In this document: one piece after another, positions 44,850 to 56,572 of the stretch
Layout of the letters: the number at the start of each line of letters is the position of its first letter
Numbering within the stretch: the stretch's first letter is position 1
DNA from: Streptomyces qinzhouensis
GTDB lineage: Bacteria; Actinomycetota; Actinomycetes; Streptomycetales; Streptomycetaceae
Assembly: GCF_007856155.1 (NCBI RefSeq)
Contig: NZ_CP042266.1
Span: 6,138,001 to 6,202,000, forward strand
DNA length: 64,000 nucleotides
Direction of reading: 5' to 3'
Notes under the pieces: generated by a model
What the model was told of the DNA's origin: nothing
Databases searched by the model: none
The model's input: only the letters and a program-made list of their open reading frames with translations
Position numbers and translations under genes: made by a program

Positions 44850-45617
44850 ATGCCGATACAGCCGGCCGCGTCCGTGCCCGCCCGTCCACCGGTCGTCTCC
44901 GCCGCCGGAGCCACCGGGCTGACCAAGGTGTACGGCGCGGGCGAGACCCGGGTCATCGCCCTGGACTCGGTCTCGGTGGAGTTCGGACGCGCCCGTTTCA
45001 CGGCCATCATGGGTCCGTCCGGTTCCGGCAAGTCGACGCTGATGCACTGTGTGGCCGGCCTCGACTCGTTCTCCGCGGGCTCCGCGCGCATCGGTGACAC
45101 CGAGCTGTCCACGCTGAACGACCGGCAGCTCACCCGGGTCCGGCGGGACAGCGTCGGCTTTGTCTTCCAGGCCTTCAACCTGCTGCCCACCCTGACGGCG
45201 CTGGAGAACATCACACTGCCGATGGCCATCGCGGGCCGCGAACCGGACCCCCGGTGGCTGGACCTGGTCGTGGCGAAGGTCGGCCTCTCCGGACGGCTGG
45301 GCCACCGCCCCGCTCAGCTGTCCGGCGGCCAGCAGCAGCGCGTCGCCGTGGCCCGCGCCCTGGTGTCCAGGCCGCAGATCATCTTCGCGGACGAGCCCAC
45401 CGGCAACCTGGACTCCCGGGCCGGCGCCGAGGTCCTGGGCTTCCTGCGCGATTCCGTACGGGACCTGGGCCAGACCGTTGTCATGGTCACCCACGACCCG
45501 GTGGCCGCCTCGTACGCGGACCGTGTGATCTTCCTCGTCGACGGCCGGATCACGGACGAACTGATCACCCCGACCGCCGAGGGCGTCCTGGACCTGATGC
45601 GGCACCTCGGTCACTAG
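44850..45617 (+). CDS. MacB/LolD-type ABC transporter ATP-binding protein
   Basis: 255 aa from ATG 44850. Walker A GPSGSGKST, Q-loop FVFQAFNLLPTL, signature LSGGQQQRVAVARAL, Walker B IIFADEPTGNLDS and the switch His in VMVTHDP. It powers the FtsX-like permease encoded next. In Firmicutes and actinobacteria this arrangement after a two-component system is typical for sensing and resisting peptide antibiotics or cell-envelope stress. Confidence 0.93.
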   Translation: MPIQPAASVPARPPVVSAAGATGLTKVYGAGETRVIALDSVSVEFGRARFTAIMGPSGSGKSTLMHCVAGLDSFSAGSARIGDTELSTLNDRQLTRVRRDSVGFVFQAFNLLPTLTALENITLPMAIAGREPDPRWLDLVVAKVGLSGRLGHRPAQLSGGQQQRVAVARALVSRPQIIFADEPTGNLDSRAGAEVLGFLRDSVRDLGQTVVMVTHDPVAASYADRVIFLVDGRITDELITPTAEGVLDLMRHLGH

Positions 45618-45889
45618 AAGGGCGCCGGCCACCACGCCGCAACGCGTCCGCAGTCCCGCTGCCGGGCCCCGACCCGCCGGGCATATCCCGTACGAGGGCG
45701 GGTCCCCGCGCGGTGAGAGCGCGTCCCCTCCCCGAAGCCACCGCGCCCGCCGGACGCCGGCGCTCCGACGACCGGACCCGGACCACCTCGGACCGGCCCG
45801 GCACAGACGGCCCCCGCCTCGGACCGGTCGAAACACCCGGTTCTCCTCCTCCCCGGACCTCCTCCACGCACCCCAGAAGTGGGACCACC

Positions 45890-48469
45890 ATGCTCCGTAC
45901 CGTCCTGCGCAATGTCTTCGCGCACCGGGCCCGACTGAGCATGACCACCCTCGCGGTCATGCTCGGTGTCGCCTTCGTCTCCGGCACGCTCGTCTTCGGC
46001 GACACCGTCGCCCAAGCACTGCGCGGCGCGTCCGCGAAGAACCTCCAGGACGTCGCCGTATCCGTACAGGCCGAGCCCCAGCCGGCCCCGGACAGCGCGG
46101 CGGGCCCCGGCCGCACCACCGCGCTGACCGGCGATCTGGCCGCCAGGATCCGTTCCGTACCCGGTGTCGTATCGGTGCACTCCGTCGTCCACGGCAACGC
46201 CACCCTGGCGGCCGCGAACGGCCGGCCGCTGAACGCCGACAACAGGTGGCAGAACCTGGCGACCAACTACTCACCGGACCACCGGAAGAACGGCCGGGAC
46301 AGCCGTTTCCCCCTCACTGCCGGACGGGGACCGGCCGCCCCCGGCGAGATCGCCCTGGACCGCCGTACCGCCCAGAAGGCCGGTTACGACATCGGTGACA
46401 CCGTACGCTTCGCCGTCGACGGCCCCACCCTCACCACGGAGCTGGTCGGCACCGTCCGCACCGACGACCCGCGCGTGACCGCGGGCGGAACCCTCGCGCT
46501 CTTCGACACCGGGACCGCACAGCGGCTCTTCCTGCAGAAGGGCCGGTTCGACGAACTGGCCATCGGTTCGGCACCCGGTACCGACAACGAGGAACTCACC
46601 CGGACCATCGGCGAACTGCTGCCCGACCGGACGATCACGGCGACCAGCGGCGCCCGGCTCGCGGACGAGCAGGCGAAGGAGATCGCCGAGAACACCAAGG
46701 GCCTCACCCGGATGCTCCTGGTCTTCGCCGGAATCGCACTGTTCGTGGGCGTCTTCATCATCGCCAACACCTTCACCATGCTGATCGCCCAGCGAAGCCG
46801 CGAGACCGCGCTGCTGCGCGCCGTGGGAGCCTCGCGCCGCCAAGTGGTCCGTGCCGTCCTCATCGAGGCCGCTCTCCTCGGACTCGCCTCCTCGGCGGTC
46901 GGATTCGTGCTCGGTATCGGCATGGCGACCGGCCTGGGACCACTACTCAATTCGGGCGGCGCGGGTCTTCCGGACGGCCCCCTGGTGATCTCCACGAGCG
47001 CCTGGGGCTGGTCCCTCGTGGTCGGCGTCGGTGTGACGGTGCTGTCCGCCTGGCTGCCGGCCCGCAAGGCCGCACGGATCGCCCCGGTCGAGGCGCTGAG
47101 CACCGTCGACCAGGCCCCTTCGAAGCCCGGCATGCTGCCGCGCAATGTCCTCGGGGGGCTGCTCGGAGGTACGGGAGTCCTCGCCCTGCTGTACATCTCG
47201 GGGCAGCGCGACGGCTTCGACACCAACCTCCTGATCGCCGTGTCCGGCTCGGTCCTCACGCTGACGGGCGTGATCGTGCTGGCACCGCTGTTGTCCCGGC
47301 CGCTCGTCCTGCTCCTCGGCGTGTTCGCCGCCCGGCCCTTCGGCGCCGTCGGCAGGCTGGCCAAGGAGAACGCGCTGCGCAATCCGCGCCGTACCGCCGC
47401 CACCGCCTCGGCACTGATGATCGGACTCGCCTTGATCACCGGCCTGAACGTGGCCGGTGGTTCCACGGAGGCCGCGCTCAAGGACGCGGCGGTACGGGGG
47501 CTGACCGCCGACTACAAGGTGTCGTACGCCGGGTCCGGTGGCATCGACCCGGCACTCGACACCCGGGTCGCCGGTGTCCCGGGCGTCGAGGCCACCGTGC
47601 CCGTCGCCACCGCGGGCTTCGAAGTACGCGGTGAGTGGTCCACGCTGACCGGCGCCGACCCGCGGCGGCTCGGCACCGTGTACGGCCTGAAGTTCAGCAG
47701 TGGCTCACTCGCCGACCTCGGGCCCGGCAGGGTCGCGCTCTCCGACGAACTGGCCGACCTGACCGGTCTGTCGAAGGGCGACACCTTCACCGGCGCACTG
47801 GGCTTCGGCACCGGCCCGAAGAAGAAGACGCTGACCGTCGCCGGTGTCTACCAGCACACCCGGGCCGTCGGCGACGCCGTGGCCACCATGGACGAAGTCC
47901 TTCCGCACGCCGACGGCGGGAAGCTCGACAGCATTCTGGTCAAGACCGCGTCCGGCCACAGCACGAGCGGCCTCGACCAGCACATCCGCCGGGCCCTCGG
48001 CAACAGCCCCCTCCTCCAGGTACAGAACCAGGAGCAGTTGGTCAAGGCGCAGGCCGGCACGGTCGACGAGATGCTCGGCATGATGTACGGGCTGCTCGGT
48101 ATGACCGTCGTCATCGGAGTGCTCGGTGTCGTCAACACCTTGGCCATGTCGGTCTTCGAGCGGACCCGGGAGATCGGGCTGCTGCGCGCGATCGGCCTCG
48201 ACCACCGGGGTGTCAGGCGGATGGTGAGCCTGGAGTCGGTGGTGATCTCGCTGTTCGGCGCGATCCTGGGCATCGGCACCGGGATATTCCTGGCCTGGGC
48301 GTGCGGCAGTCTCACGGCCACCGCGCTCCCGACGTACGAGACGGTGCTGCCCTGGGCCGGGCTCTGCCTCTATCTGCTGCTCGGCCTGGCGGTCGGGATC
48401 CTGGCGTCGATCTGGCCGGCCCACCGGGCGACCCGTTCGAACATGCTGCGGTCGATCAACGGCCGATAG
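45890..48469 (+). CDS. FtsX-like ABC transporter permease
   Basis: 859 aa from ATG 45890 (MLRTVLRNVFAHRARLSMTT). Two FtsX domains: membrane helices at the start (MTTLAVMLGVAFVSGTLVFG), a large extracytoplasmic MacB-like periplasmic-core region (about 40-255), three helices about 270-400, further helices 410-480, a second extracytoplasmic region about 535-715, and three final helices (YGLLGMTVVIGVLGVVNTLA onwards). Size is normal. Works with the preceding ATPase across a 272-base gap that probably contains no gene. Confidence 0.92.
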   Translation: MLRTVLRNVFAHRARLSMTTLAVMLGVAFVSGTLVFGDTVAQALRGASAKNLQDVAVSVQAEPQPAPDSAAGPGRTTALTGDLAARIRSVPGVVSVHSVVHGNATLAAANGRPLNADNRWQNLATNYSPDHRKNGRDSRFPLTAGRGPAAPGEIALDRRTAQKAGYDIGDTVRFAVDGPTLTTELVGTVRTDDPRVTAGGTLALFDTGTAQRLFLQKGRFDELAIGSAPGTDNEELTRTIGELLPDRTITATSGARLADEQAKEIAENTKGLTRMLLVFAGIALFVGVFIIANTFTMLIAQRSRETALLRAVGASRRQVVRAVLIEAALLGLASSAVGFVLGIGMATGLGPLLNSGGAGLPDGPLVISTSAWGWSLVVGVGVTVLSAWLPARKAARIAPVEALSTVDQAPSKPGMLPRNVLGGLLGGTGVLALLYISGQRDGFDTNLLIAVSGSVLTLTGVIVLAPLLSRPLVLLLGVFAARPFGAVGRLAKENALRNPRRTAATASALMIGLALITGLNVAGGSTEAALKDAAVRGLTADYKVSYAGSGGIDPALDTRVAGVPGVEATVPVATAGFEVRGEWSTLTGADPRRLGTVYGLKFSSGSLADLGPGRVALSDELADLTGLSKGDTFTGALGFGTGPKKKTLTVAGVYQHTRAVGDAVATMDEVLPHADGGKLDSILVKTASGHSTSGLDQHIRRALGNSPLLQVQNQEQLVKAQAGTVDEMLGMMYGLLGMTVVIGVLGVVNTLAMSVFERTREIGLLRAIGLDHRGVRRMVSLESVVISLFGAILGIGTGIFLAWACGSLTATALPTYETVLPWAGLCLYLLLGLAVGILASIWPAHRATRSNMLRSINGR

Positions 48470-48545
48470 CACGCGACGAGGGGTCCCCTCCGTCACTCCG
48501 GCACTCCGGCACGCCGCGCCGCGCCGGTCCGGACACCGGCGCCGG

Positions 48546-48562
48546 CCTCGCCGAGGGCGAGG
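48546..48562. terminator. Short hairpin between convergent genes
   Basis: CCTCGCC-GAG-GGCGAGG, a 7-bp stem with a 3-base loop, between the permease gene and the convergent coiled-coil gene. Confidence 0.5.
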
Positions 48563-48579
48563 GAGAGTTCGGCGGCGGG

Positions 48580-49311
48580 TCAGCCGGTGAAGACCTGCTG
48601 CACCAGATACAACTGATCGTCCACGGTGAAGGCCGGTGCGACCACGAAGAGCACGCGACCGCGTGAGTCGCATGAGGGCCACGGGGACTGGCGGTCGGGG
48701 TCCAGCGCGGCCCCCTTCGTGAAGTCCAGGTGCCAGGTGCAGCGCATCTCGGACGCCCTGGCCTTGGCGCGAAAGGAACATGCCTTGGAGAATGTGTCGT
48801 TGAGAGAGTCGAACGCACCCCCGTAGTCCGGCGCGTTCAACAGGGTTCGCAGCTTGTTCAGATCGGGCGGGTATTCTCCGAAGAGAATTTCACAAATCCC
48901 TCCGACAAGTCGCGGAAGGCGCTCCCTCTGAGGAAATTCCGTCAGCCCGTCGACGTATGCCAGGCGGCTTCGTGCCACATTCTGCAGCCGTTGTTCAATA
49001 AACTGCTTCACCTCCTGTGAAAATGTCTCCATGGCTGCATGGGCGTTGGAGGCCAGATTGCTCTGCTGGCGCGTTTTCGTCGCCATGAGCGTGCTCAGCC
49101 GGGACTTGATTTCTTTGATGGCGGCAGCGTGTTCGGCGTGGACCTTGGCGCCGAGGCGGACTTGTCTTTCAAGCTCGAGAATGCGAGCCTCCAGAGCAAA
49201 AAGCACCTCCTCATGAGTCTCGACTTTTACTCGGATCCCATCAATCGCCCGCAGCGTGGACTCCAGAACCGGGAGCCGGCCAACAGCCTGATTGCCGATA
49301 TGCGAGAACAA
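48580..49311 (-). CDS. Coiled-coil protein paired with the Hsp70-like ATPase
   Basis: 243 aa from a TTG at 49311-49309; no ATG or GTG lies upstream in frame, although the frame continues into the Hsp70-like gene with plausible protein sequence (EGWFEV), so the start is uncertain. Residues about 20-85 are a predicted coiled coil (EEVLFALEARILELERQVRL, then AIKEIKSRLSTLM). The middle is helical (VKQFIEQRLQNVARSRLAYV). The C-terminus ends as a beta-type segment (RGRVLFVVAPAFTVDDQLYL). No signal peptide or membrane helix. I do not recognise the family. Codon use is less G/C-biased than in neighbours. Seventeen bases from the Hsp70-like stop: same operon. Confidence 0.75.
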   Translation of the reverse strand: MFSHIGNQAVGRLPVLESTLRAIDGIRVKVETHEEVLFALEARILELERQVRLGAKVHAEHAAAIKEIKSRLSTLMATKTRQQSNLASNAHAAMETFSQEVKQFIEQRLQNVARSRLAYVDGLTEFPQRERLPRLVGGICEILFGEYPPDLNKLRTLLNAPDYGGAFDSLNDTFSKACSFRAKARASEMRCTWHLDFTKGAALDPDRQSPWPSCDSRGRVLFVVAPAFTVDDQLYLVQQVFTG

Positions 49312-49328
49312 AACCTCGAACCAACCTT

Positions 49329-51122
49329 CTAGTAGTCGCTGTGGAAGTCAACGGTGGTGGATACTTCTTCTCCGCTCTTCTCTACGACGGCGCGCACCCC
49401 GACCTCGGTTTCTCCGAACTTCATGTAGACACGAACGCCTCGATCCTCCAGGGCGAAGCGCATCACCTTCTTGAGGTTCAAGGTGATCTTTCCGACCTCC
49501 AGGCAACCTTCGTCCGTGACGTATCGAGGTTCTCGGGAATCGCAGACAAAAAGCGGGATGGAGAGGGCCTCTTGCGTTGCGTAGGCGGGAATGTATCTGC
49601 GATTCGCTTCGCGACCCGATGGCACGATGTCGCCGTTGTTCACGAACACGCTGAAGCGATTTGCGCAGAGCTCCTGATCCAGGTCACCGGTGAATCGAAG
49701 ATCTTCAGGATCGATGCCCTTCTCGAAGCGTGAAGAGGTCTGCACCCCATACGTCCACCTGGCTCGGCGCGCCCGGGTGTGCGGCTCGTAACAGAAATGA
49801 ACAGCTCCGAAGAGGACCGCGACATTCGGATCCGGAGGGATCAGAACTTCCGCCTTGCCGGCCAGATGCACCCTTGCGGCTTCTTGTAGATAGGGGGAAT
49901 TTCCGAAGCCTCCGACGAGCAGTACCGTTGGTGGAGCCTTTTGCTTTGATCCACTGTTCACGGTCATTTCAAGGAGTTGCTTGTCGATCAGGTTGAGGAT
50001 GCCGGGGACGACGGACTCGAACAGGCTGCGGAGTTCACTCGGCGAGATGGCGATGGCATCGGACACACCGTTCTGCAGGCGCGAGAGGCGCTGGCGGGTC
50101 GCGTCGTCGATGAAGCGGTCGATCGCCGCCGGCAGCGTCAGGTAGACATGGTCGTCTTGATCCGCGGTTACATGAAGCTTGGCGCGTTCCCAGGCGTCGA
50201 GGAGTTCGAGGAAGGCGACCGACTGCTGTTGCCGCATCTCCTCGACAATTTCATGGCTTCCGAAGCGAGCGGTCAGCAATGTCTCCTGGAACGCCTGGTT
50301 GATGTAGTTGGATCCGAGCCGCCCGCCGTTCGCCCGGGCGATCTCGTTCATCATCCCCTTCGCATCGTTCTCGTAGGCGGTGATATCCACGGTTCCGCCG
50401 CCGCAGTCGACCACCATAAACCGCTCTCCGGGAGTCCGCAGATCGGCTTTCGTGCTTCCTCGGGTGATACGTACTTTGCTTACCCGTGCGTGATGAGCAG
50501 CGGCCTCGGGTTCGTAGGCGAGCAGGAGGCGGTCGTCCTCGGTCGGGAATCCGGCATTCTTGGCCGCGTCACGCATGACCTGCTTCTGGTAGTCGGTCCA
50601 GATCGCAGGCACGGTGAGGCACCAACGGATATCGTCTTCGTTGTACCCGCTTGCCGAGATTTGATCAATAGCGCACTCGTATACCTGCCTCAGATAGGCA
50701 ACGATGAAATTGAACGAAGGGTGGTACCGATTCGAATTGACCCTCATCGACTCGTCGTCCGGCAGATAGGCCTCGGCATCCGGGACGGTTTCGCCGCTGC
50801 CTGACCCTCTGAGGGTGGCGCCCGGGTCGGTGAAGATGTCCATCTTGAAGCCCGAAACGAATTGGTAATCGGCCAGCTCTTCGTTCCGCATCATCAGACG
50901 TTTCTTGCGGGCATCAAAACCCCAGGCCGCAACATCGCCGTTCTGATTGATGAGCAGAGCGGACAGGTTCTTTGCGCAGGCGACAGGTTGGGCGGGCCAT
51001 CGATTGCAGAAGTTGATGACGCGGTTTTCCGGGTCGGCATTCTTGGGTTCGATGATCGTCCAGGCGAAACCGGTTCCATGGGTTCCAAAATCGACTGCCG
51101 CGACAATCAAAGGCTCGAACAT
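49329..51122 (-). CDS. HSPA12-like Hsp70/actin-fold ATPase
   Basis: 597 aa starting MFEPLIVAAVDFGTHGTGFA. Actin/Hsp70 ATPase motifs: phosphate-1 DFGTHGTGFAWTI, connect region around CLTVPAIWTDYQKQVMRDAA and LLLAYEPEAAAHHAR, phosphate-2 VVDCGGGTVDITAYE, adenosine motif LLVGGFGNSPYLQEAA. The C-terminal 170 residues (after ARWTYGVQTSSRFE) are not a DnaK substrate-binding domain with lid; the layout resembles eukaryotic HSPA12 and its bacterial relatives. No DnaJ or GrpE partner is nearby; the partner is the coiled-coil gene. G+C is visibly below that of flanking genes. Possibly a chaperone-like switch in a defence or stress cassette; function unknown. Confidence 0.85.
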   Translation of the reverse strand: MFEPLIVAAVDFGTHGTGFAWTIIEPKNADPENRVINFCNRWPAQPVACAKNLSALLINQNGDVAAWGFDARKKRLMMRNEELADYQFVSGFKMDIFTDPGATLRGSGSGETVPDAEAYLPDDESMRVNSNRYHPSFNFIVAYLRQVYECAIDQISASGYNEDDIRWCLTVPAIWTDYQKQVMRDAAKNAGFPTEDDRLLLAYEPEAAAHHARVSKVRITRGSTKADLRTPGERFMVVDCGGGTVDITAYENDAKGMMNEIARANGGRLGSNYINQAFQETLLTARFGSHEIVEEMRQQQSVAFLELLDAWERAKLHVTADQDDHVYLTLPAAIDRFIDDATRQRLSRLQNGVSDAIAISPSELRSLFESVVPGILNLIDKQLLEMTVNSGSKQKAPPTVLLVGGFGNSPYLQEAARVHLAGKAEVLIPPDPNVAVLFGAVHFCYEPHTRARRARWTYGVQTSSRFEKGIDPEDLRFTGDLDQELCANRFSVFVNNGDIVPSGREANRRYIPAYATQEALSIPLFVCDSREPRYVTDEGCLEVGKITLNLKKVMRFALEDRGVRVYMKFGETEVGVRAVVEKSGEEVSTTVDFHSDY

Positions 51123-51262
51123 CTGTCGCCCCCTCGGTAGTGATGTGAGGTCGAGAGTTGCACAGTCGAACTACCTGGACGGAAATGCGAAGGCGACTCG
51201 TTAGCTCGCCAGGGGGATGAGGTTGCTGCGAAAGGCCCATCCGTAACAGTAGTAGCAATAGT

Positions 51263-51286
51263 GGTAGTACTCCTATAAGTGCTACC
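51263..51286. promoter_or_regulatory. Inverted repeat in the Hsp70-like cassette promoter
   Basis: GGTAGTACT (51263-51271) and AGTGCTACC (51278-51286), 9 bp with one mismatch, 6-base centre CCTATA. It lies 140 bases upstream of the Hsp70-like start in the most AT-rich stretch of the region. It may be an operator for the cassette or a terminator of murA. Confidence 0.5.
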
Positions 51287-51411
51287 GGTGGTGAAAATTT
51301 GTGGGTCAGGTTATCGCGTGGATATGGCGAGGCTCAACTCCCGCAAACGCCACCGCACCCCACCCGGCCTGTGTTTCAGCAGGCCAGAAGGGGTGCGGCG
51401 GTATCCGTCTA

Positions 51412-52941
51412 TCAAATGTCGCGGAAGATTTCGATCTGGGCGCCCACCGAGTTCAGGCGCTCCGCCAGCTCTTCGTAGCCGCGGTTGATGACATACACAT
51501 TGCGGAGTACGGAGGTGCCCTCGGCCGCCATCATCGCCAGCAGGACCACCACCGCCGGGCGCAGCGCGGGCGGGCACATCATTTCCGCCGCGCGCCAGCG
51601 GGTGGGGCCCTCGACCAGGACGCGGTGGGGGTCGAGCAACTGGAGTCGGCCGCCGAGGCGGTTGAGGTCGGTGAGGTAGATGGCCCGGTTGTCGTAGACC
51701 CAGTCGTGGATCAGGGTCTGTCCCTGGGCGGAGGCCGCGATCGCCGCGAAGAACGGGACGTTGTCGATGTTCAGGCCGGGGAACGGCATGGGGTGGATCT
51801 TGTCGATCGGCGCCTCCAGTTTGGAGGGGCGGACCGTCAGGTCGACCAGACGGGTGCGGCCGTTGTCCGCCGTGTACTCGGAGGTGCGGTCGTGGTCGAG
51901 GCCCATCTCCTCCAGGACCGCCAGCTCGATTTCGAGGAACTCGATCGGTACCCGGCGGATGGTCAGCTCGGACTCGGTGACCACCGCGGCGGCCAGCAGG
52001 CTCATCGCCTCGACCGGGTCCTCGGAGGGGGAGTAGTCGACGTCCACGTCGATCATGGGCACACCGTGGACGGTGAGGGTGGTGGTGCCGATGCCTTCGA
52101 CCTTGACGCCGAGCGCTTCCAGGAAGAAGCAGAGGTCCTGGACCATGTAGTTGGACGAGGCGTTGCGGATGACGGTGACGCCGTCGTGGCGGGCGGCGGC
52201 CAGCAGCGCGTTCTCGGTCACCGTGTCGCCGCGTTCGGTCAGGACGATCGGCCGTCCGGAGGTCGTCGGGCGCTCGACCCGGGCATGGTAGAGGCCCTCG
52301 GTCGCGGTGATGTCGAGGCCGAAGCGGCGCAGCGCGATCATATGGGGTTCGATCGTCCGGGTGCCGAGGTCGCAGCCGCCCGCGTACGGCAGCCGGAAGC
52401 TGTCCACGCGGTGCAGCAGCGGGCCGAGGAACATGATGATCGAACGGGTGCGGCGGGCGGCCTCCGCGTCGATGGCGTCCAGGTCGAGCCGGGCCGGGGG
52501 CACGATCTCCAGGTCCATGCCCTCGTTGATCCACCGGGTGCGGACGCCGATGGAGTTGAGGACCTCCAGCAGCCGGTAGACCTCTTCGATCCGGGCGACC
52601 CGGCGCAGGACCGTACGTCCCTTGTTGAGCAGCGAGCCGCAGAGCAGGGCGACACAGGCGTTCTTGCTCGTCTTGACGTCGATGGCGCCGGAGAGCCGGC
52701 GGCCTCCGACGACTCGCAGATGCATGGGTCCGGCATAGCCGAGCGAGACGATTTCGCTGTCGAGCGCTTCTCCGATGCGCGCGATCATCTCAAGGCTGAT
52801 GTTCTGGTTGCCGCGCTCGATGCGGTTGACCGCGCTCTGGCTGGTGCCGAGCGCCTCGGCGAGCTGGCTCTGTGTCCAGCCGCGATGCTGCCGGGCGTCG
52901 CGGATGAGCCTGCCGATGCGTACGAGGTAGTCGTCTGCCAT
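51412..52941 (-). CDS. murA: HTH-XRE / UDP-GlcNAc 1-carboxyvinyltransferase (MurA) fusion
   Basis: 509 aa starting MADDYLVRIGRLIRDARQ. Residues about 8-65 are an XRE helix-turn-helix (WTQSQLAEALGTSQSAVNRIERG). Residues about 75-509 are an EPT/MurA domain with the conserved Lys in TSKNACVALL and the catalytic Cys in GGCDLGTRTIEPH. It would add enolpyruvate to UDP-GlcNAc, the first committed step of peptidoglycan synthesis. Streptomyces have a second plain murA elsewhere; this fused paralogue next to aconitase is the usual second copy. Whether the HTH regulates its own gene is unknown. Cys makes it fosfomycin-type sensitive in principle. Confidence 0.9.
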   Translation of the reverse strand: MADDYLVRIGRLIRDARQHRGWTQSQLAEALGTSQSAVNRIERGNQNISLEMIARIGEALDSEIVSLGYAGPMHLRVVGGRRLSGAIDVKTSKNACVALLCGSLLNKGRTVLRRVARIEEVYRLLEVLNSIGVRTRWINEGMDLEIVPPARLDLDAIDAEAARRTRSIIMFLGPLLHRVDSFRLPYAGGCDLGTRTIEPHMIALRRFGLDITATEGLYHARVERPTTSGRPIVLTERGDTVTENALLAAARHDGVTVIRNASSNYMVQDLCFFLEALGVKVEGIGTTTLTVHGVPMIDVDVDYSPSEDPVEAMSLLAAAVVTESELTIRRVPIEFLEIELAVLEEMGLDHDRTSEYTADNGRTRLVDLTVRPSKLEAPIDKIHPMPFPGLNIDNVPFFAAIAASAQGQTLIHDWVYDNRAIYLTDLNRLGGRLQLLDPHRVLVEGPTRWRAAEMMCPPALRPAVVVLLAMMAAEGTSVLRNVYVINRGYEELAERLNSVGAQIEIFRDI

Positions 52942-53236
52942 GCGGTTGAGGTTATCTCAGATATGAGATGAGGCGCGCGTTGGGGGTGTCAACCGGGTGA
53001 GTCCGCGCGCCGGAACCGCCGCGCTTCTGACGTTCCGTCGGCCCGGCGGCCAAGGCAACCGGAGGGGATCCGTCCGGGTGAGACCCCGGTTCATCTGCCC
53101 GCCGTTCGGGCGTCCATGCCGGATAACTCTGTGGCGTGCGTCGCGAGGGGTTTGGGGTAATTAATGGGCTGTTTATCCAGTTTGATGGTCACCGTTGATC
53201 CGGCAGGAGACGCGGACGGGTGAGCCGCGGGGCCGA

Positions 53237-53569
53237 ATGGGCTCACTGCTCAGTACCCGCCGCCCCGTGGAGCCGGTGCGTCCGCCCTGGGAGTTCATGA
53301 GTCACTGCTCGCGAGGCGTCCGACCCCCGGAGGTGAACCGAGCCCCCAATGCGCGGCGGGCGGCACGGCCATCCGTTCTGCCGGAACGGTTCGCCTCGGG
53401 TGCGCCGCTCAACGGCATCGACGGGGATCACCTCTACACCCATGGCGCCCGCGGCTATACCGACTATCCGCGCCACGCCGAAGCCCTCGCCGAGGCGCGG
53501 GCCGGAACCCCGGCCGCGGTCCGACCCGGCCGCCCCGCCCGGGGCGGCGCCGTACCGGCCCATGAGTGA
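53237..53569 (+). CDS. Doubtful short ORF, 110 aa
   Basis: From ATG 53237 (MGSLLSTRRPVEPV). The second half, NGIDGDHLYTHGARGYTDYP onwards, has strongly G/C-rich third positions and protein-like composition; the first half is Arg/Pro-rich. No RBS of note and no recognised domain. It could be a small actinobacterial protein or chance; an overlapping minus-strand frame is equally long. Confidence 0.3.
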   Translation: MGSLLSTRRPVEPVRPPWEFMSHCSRGVRPPEVNRAPNARRAARPSVLPERFASGAPLNGIDGDHLYTHGARGYTDYPRHAEALAEARAGTPAAVRPGRPARGGAVPAHE

Positions 53570-53629
53570 CGGCGGACACCCCCGCCCCGGGGTGCCCGCG
53601 CATGACCGTGCCGCGGTGATGTACTAGAG

Positions 53630-53649
53630 TTATCTCGACATCGAGATAA
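53630..53649. promoter_or_regulatory. TCTCGA palindrome upstream of aconitase (MarR/TamR-type)
   Basis: TTATCTCGA, CA, TCGAGATAA: perfect 9-bp arms around a 2-base centre, 127 bases upstream of the acnA start. Such sites fit MarR-family dimers; in S. coelicolor the MarR protein TamR is reported to control aconitase. Assignment to TamR is inference. Confidence 0.65.
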
Positions 53650-53690
53650 CTGCCCGGGCGTACCGCAGTCGCCATCCCGGTAAGGGTTAC

Positions 53691-53709
53691 CTAACTAAGC
53701 CCTACCTTA
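53691..53709. promoter_or_regulatory. Iron-box-like site upstream of aconitase
   Basis: On the minus strand TAAGGTAGGGCTTAGTTAG matches the 19-bp DtxR/DmdR palindrome consensus at about 13 of 19 positions, with an overlapping similar sequence just upstream. Aconitase contains an iron-sulfur cluster, so iron-dependent control would make sense. Half-sites are imperfect. Confidence 0.4.
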
Positions 53710-53721
53710 GCGGATCGGTGA

Positions 53722-56502
<2,781 letters not shown>

Positions 56503-56520
56503 CGCGCCACCGGCACCACG

Positions 56521-56557
56521 AGGGCCGCACCCCCCCGACTCCGGGGGGTGCGGCCCT
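56521..56557. terminator. Bidirectional terminator between acnA and the mannosidase
   Basis: AGGGCCGCACCCCCC (56521-56535) and its perfect complement (56543-56557), 15-bp stem, 7-base loop, between convergent genes. Confidence 0.9.
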
Positions 56558-56572
56558 GTGTCGTACTGGGGT

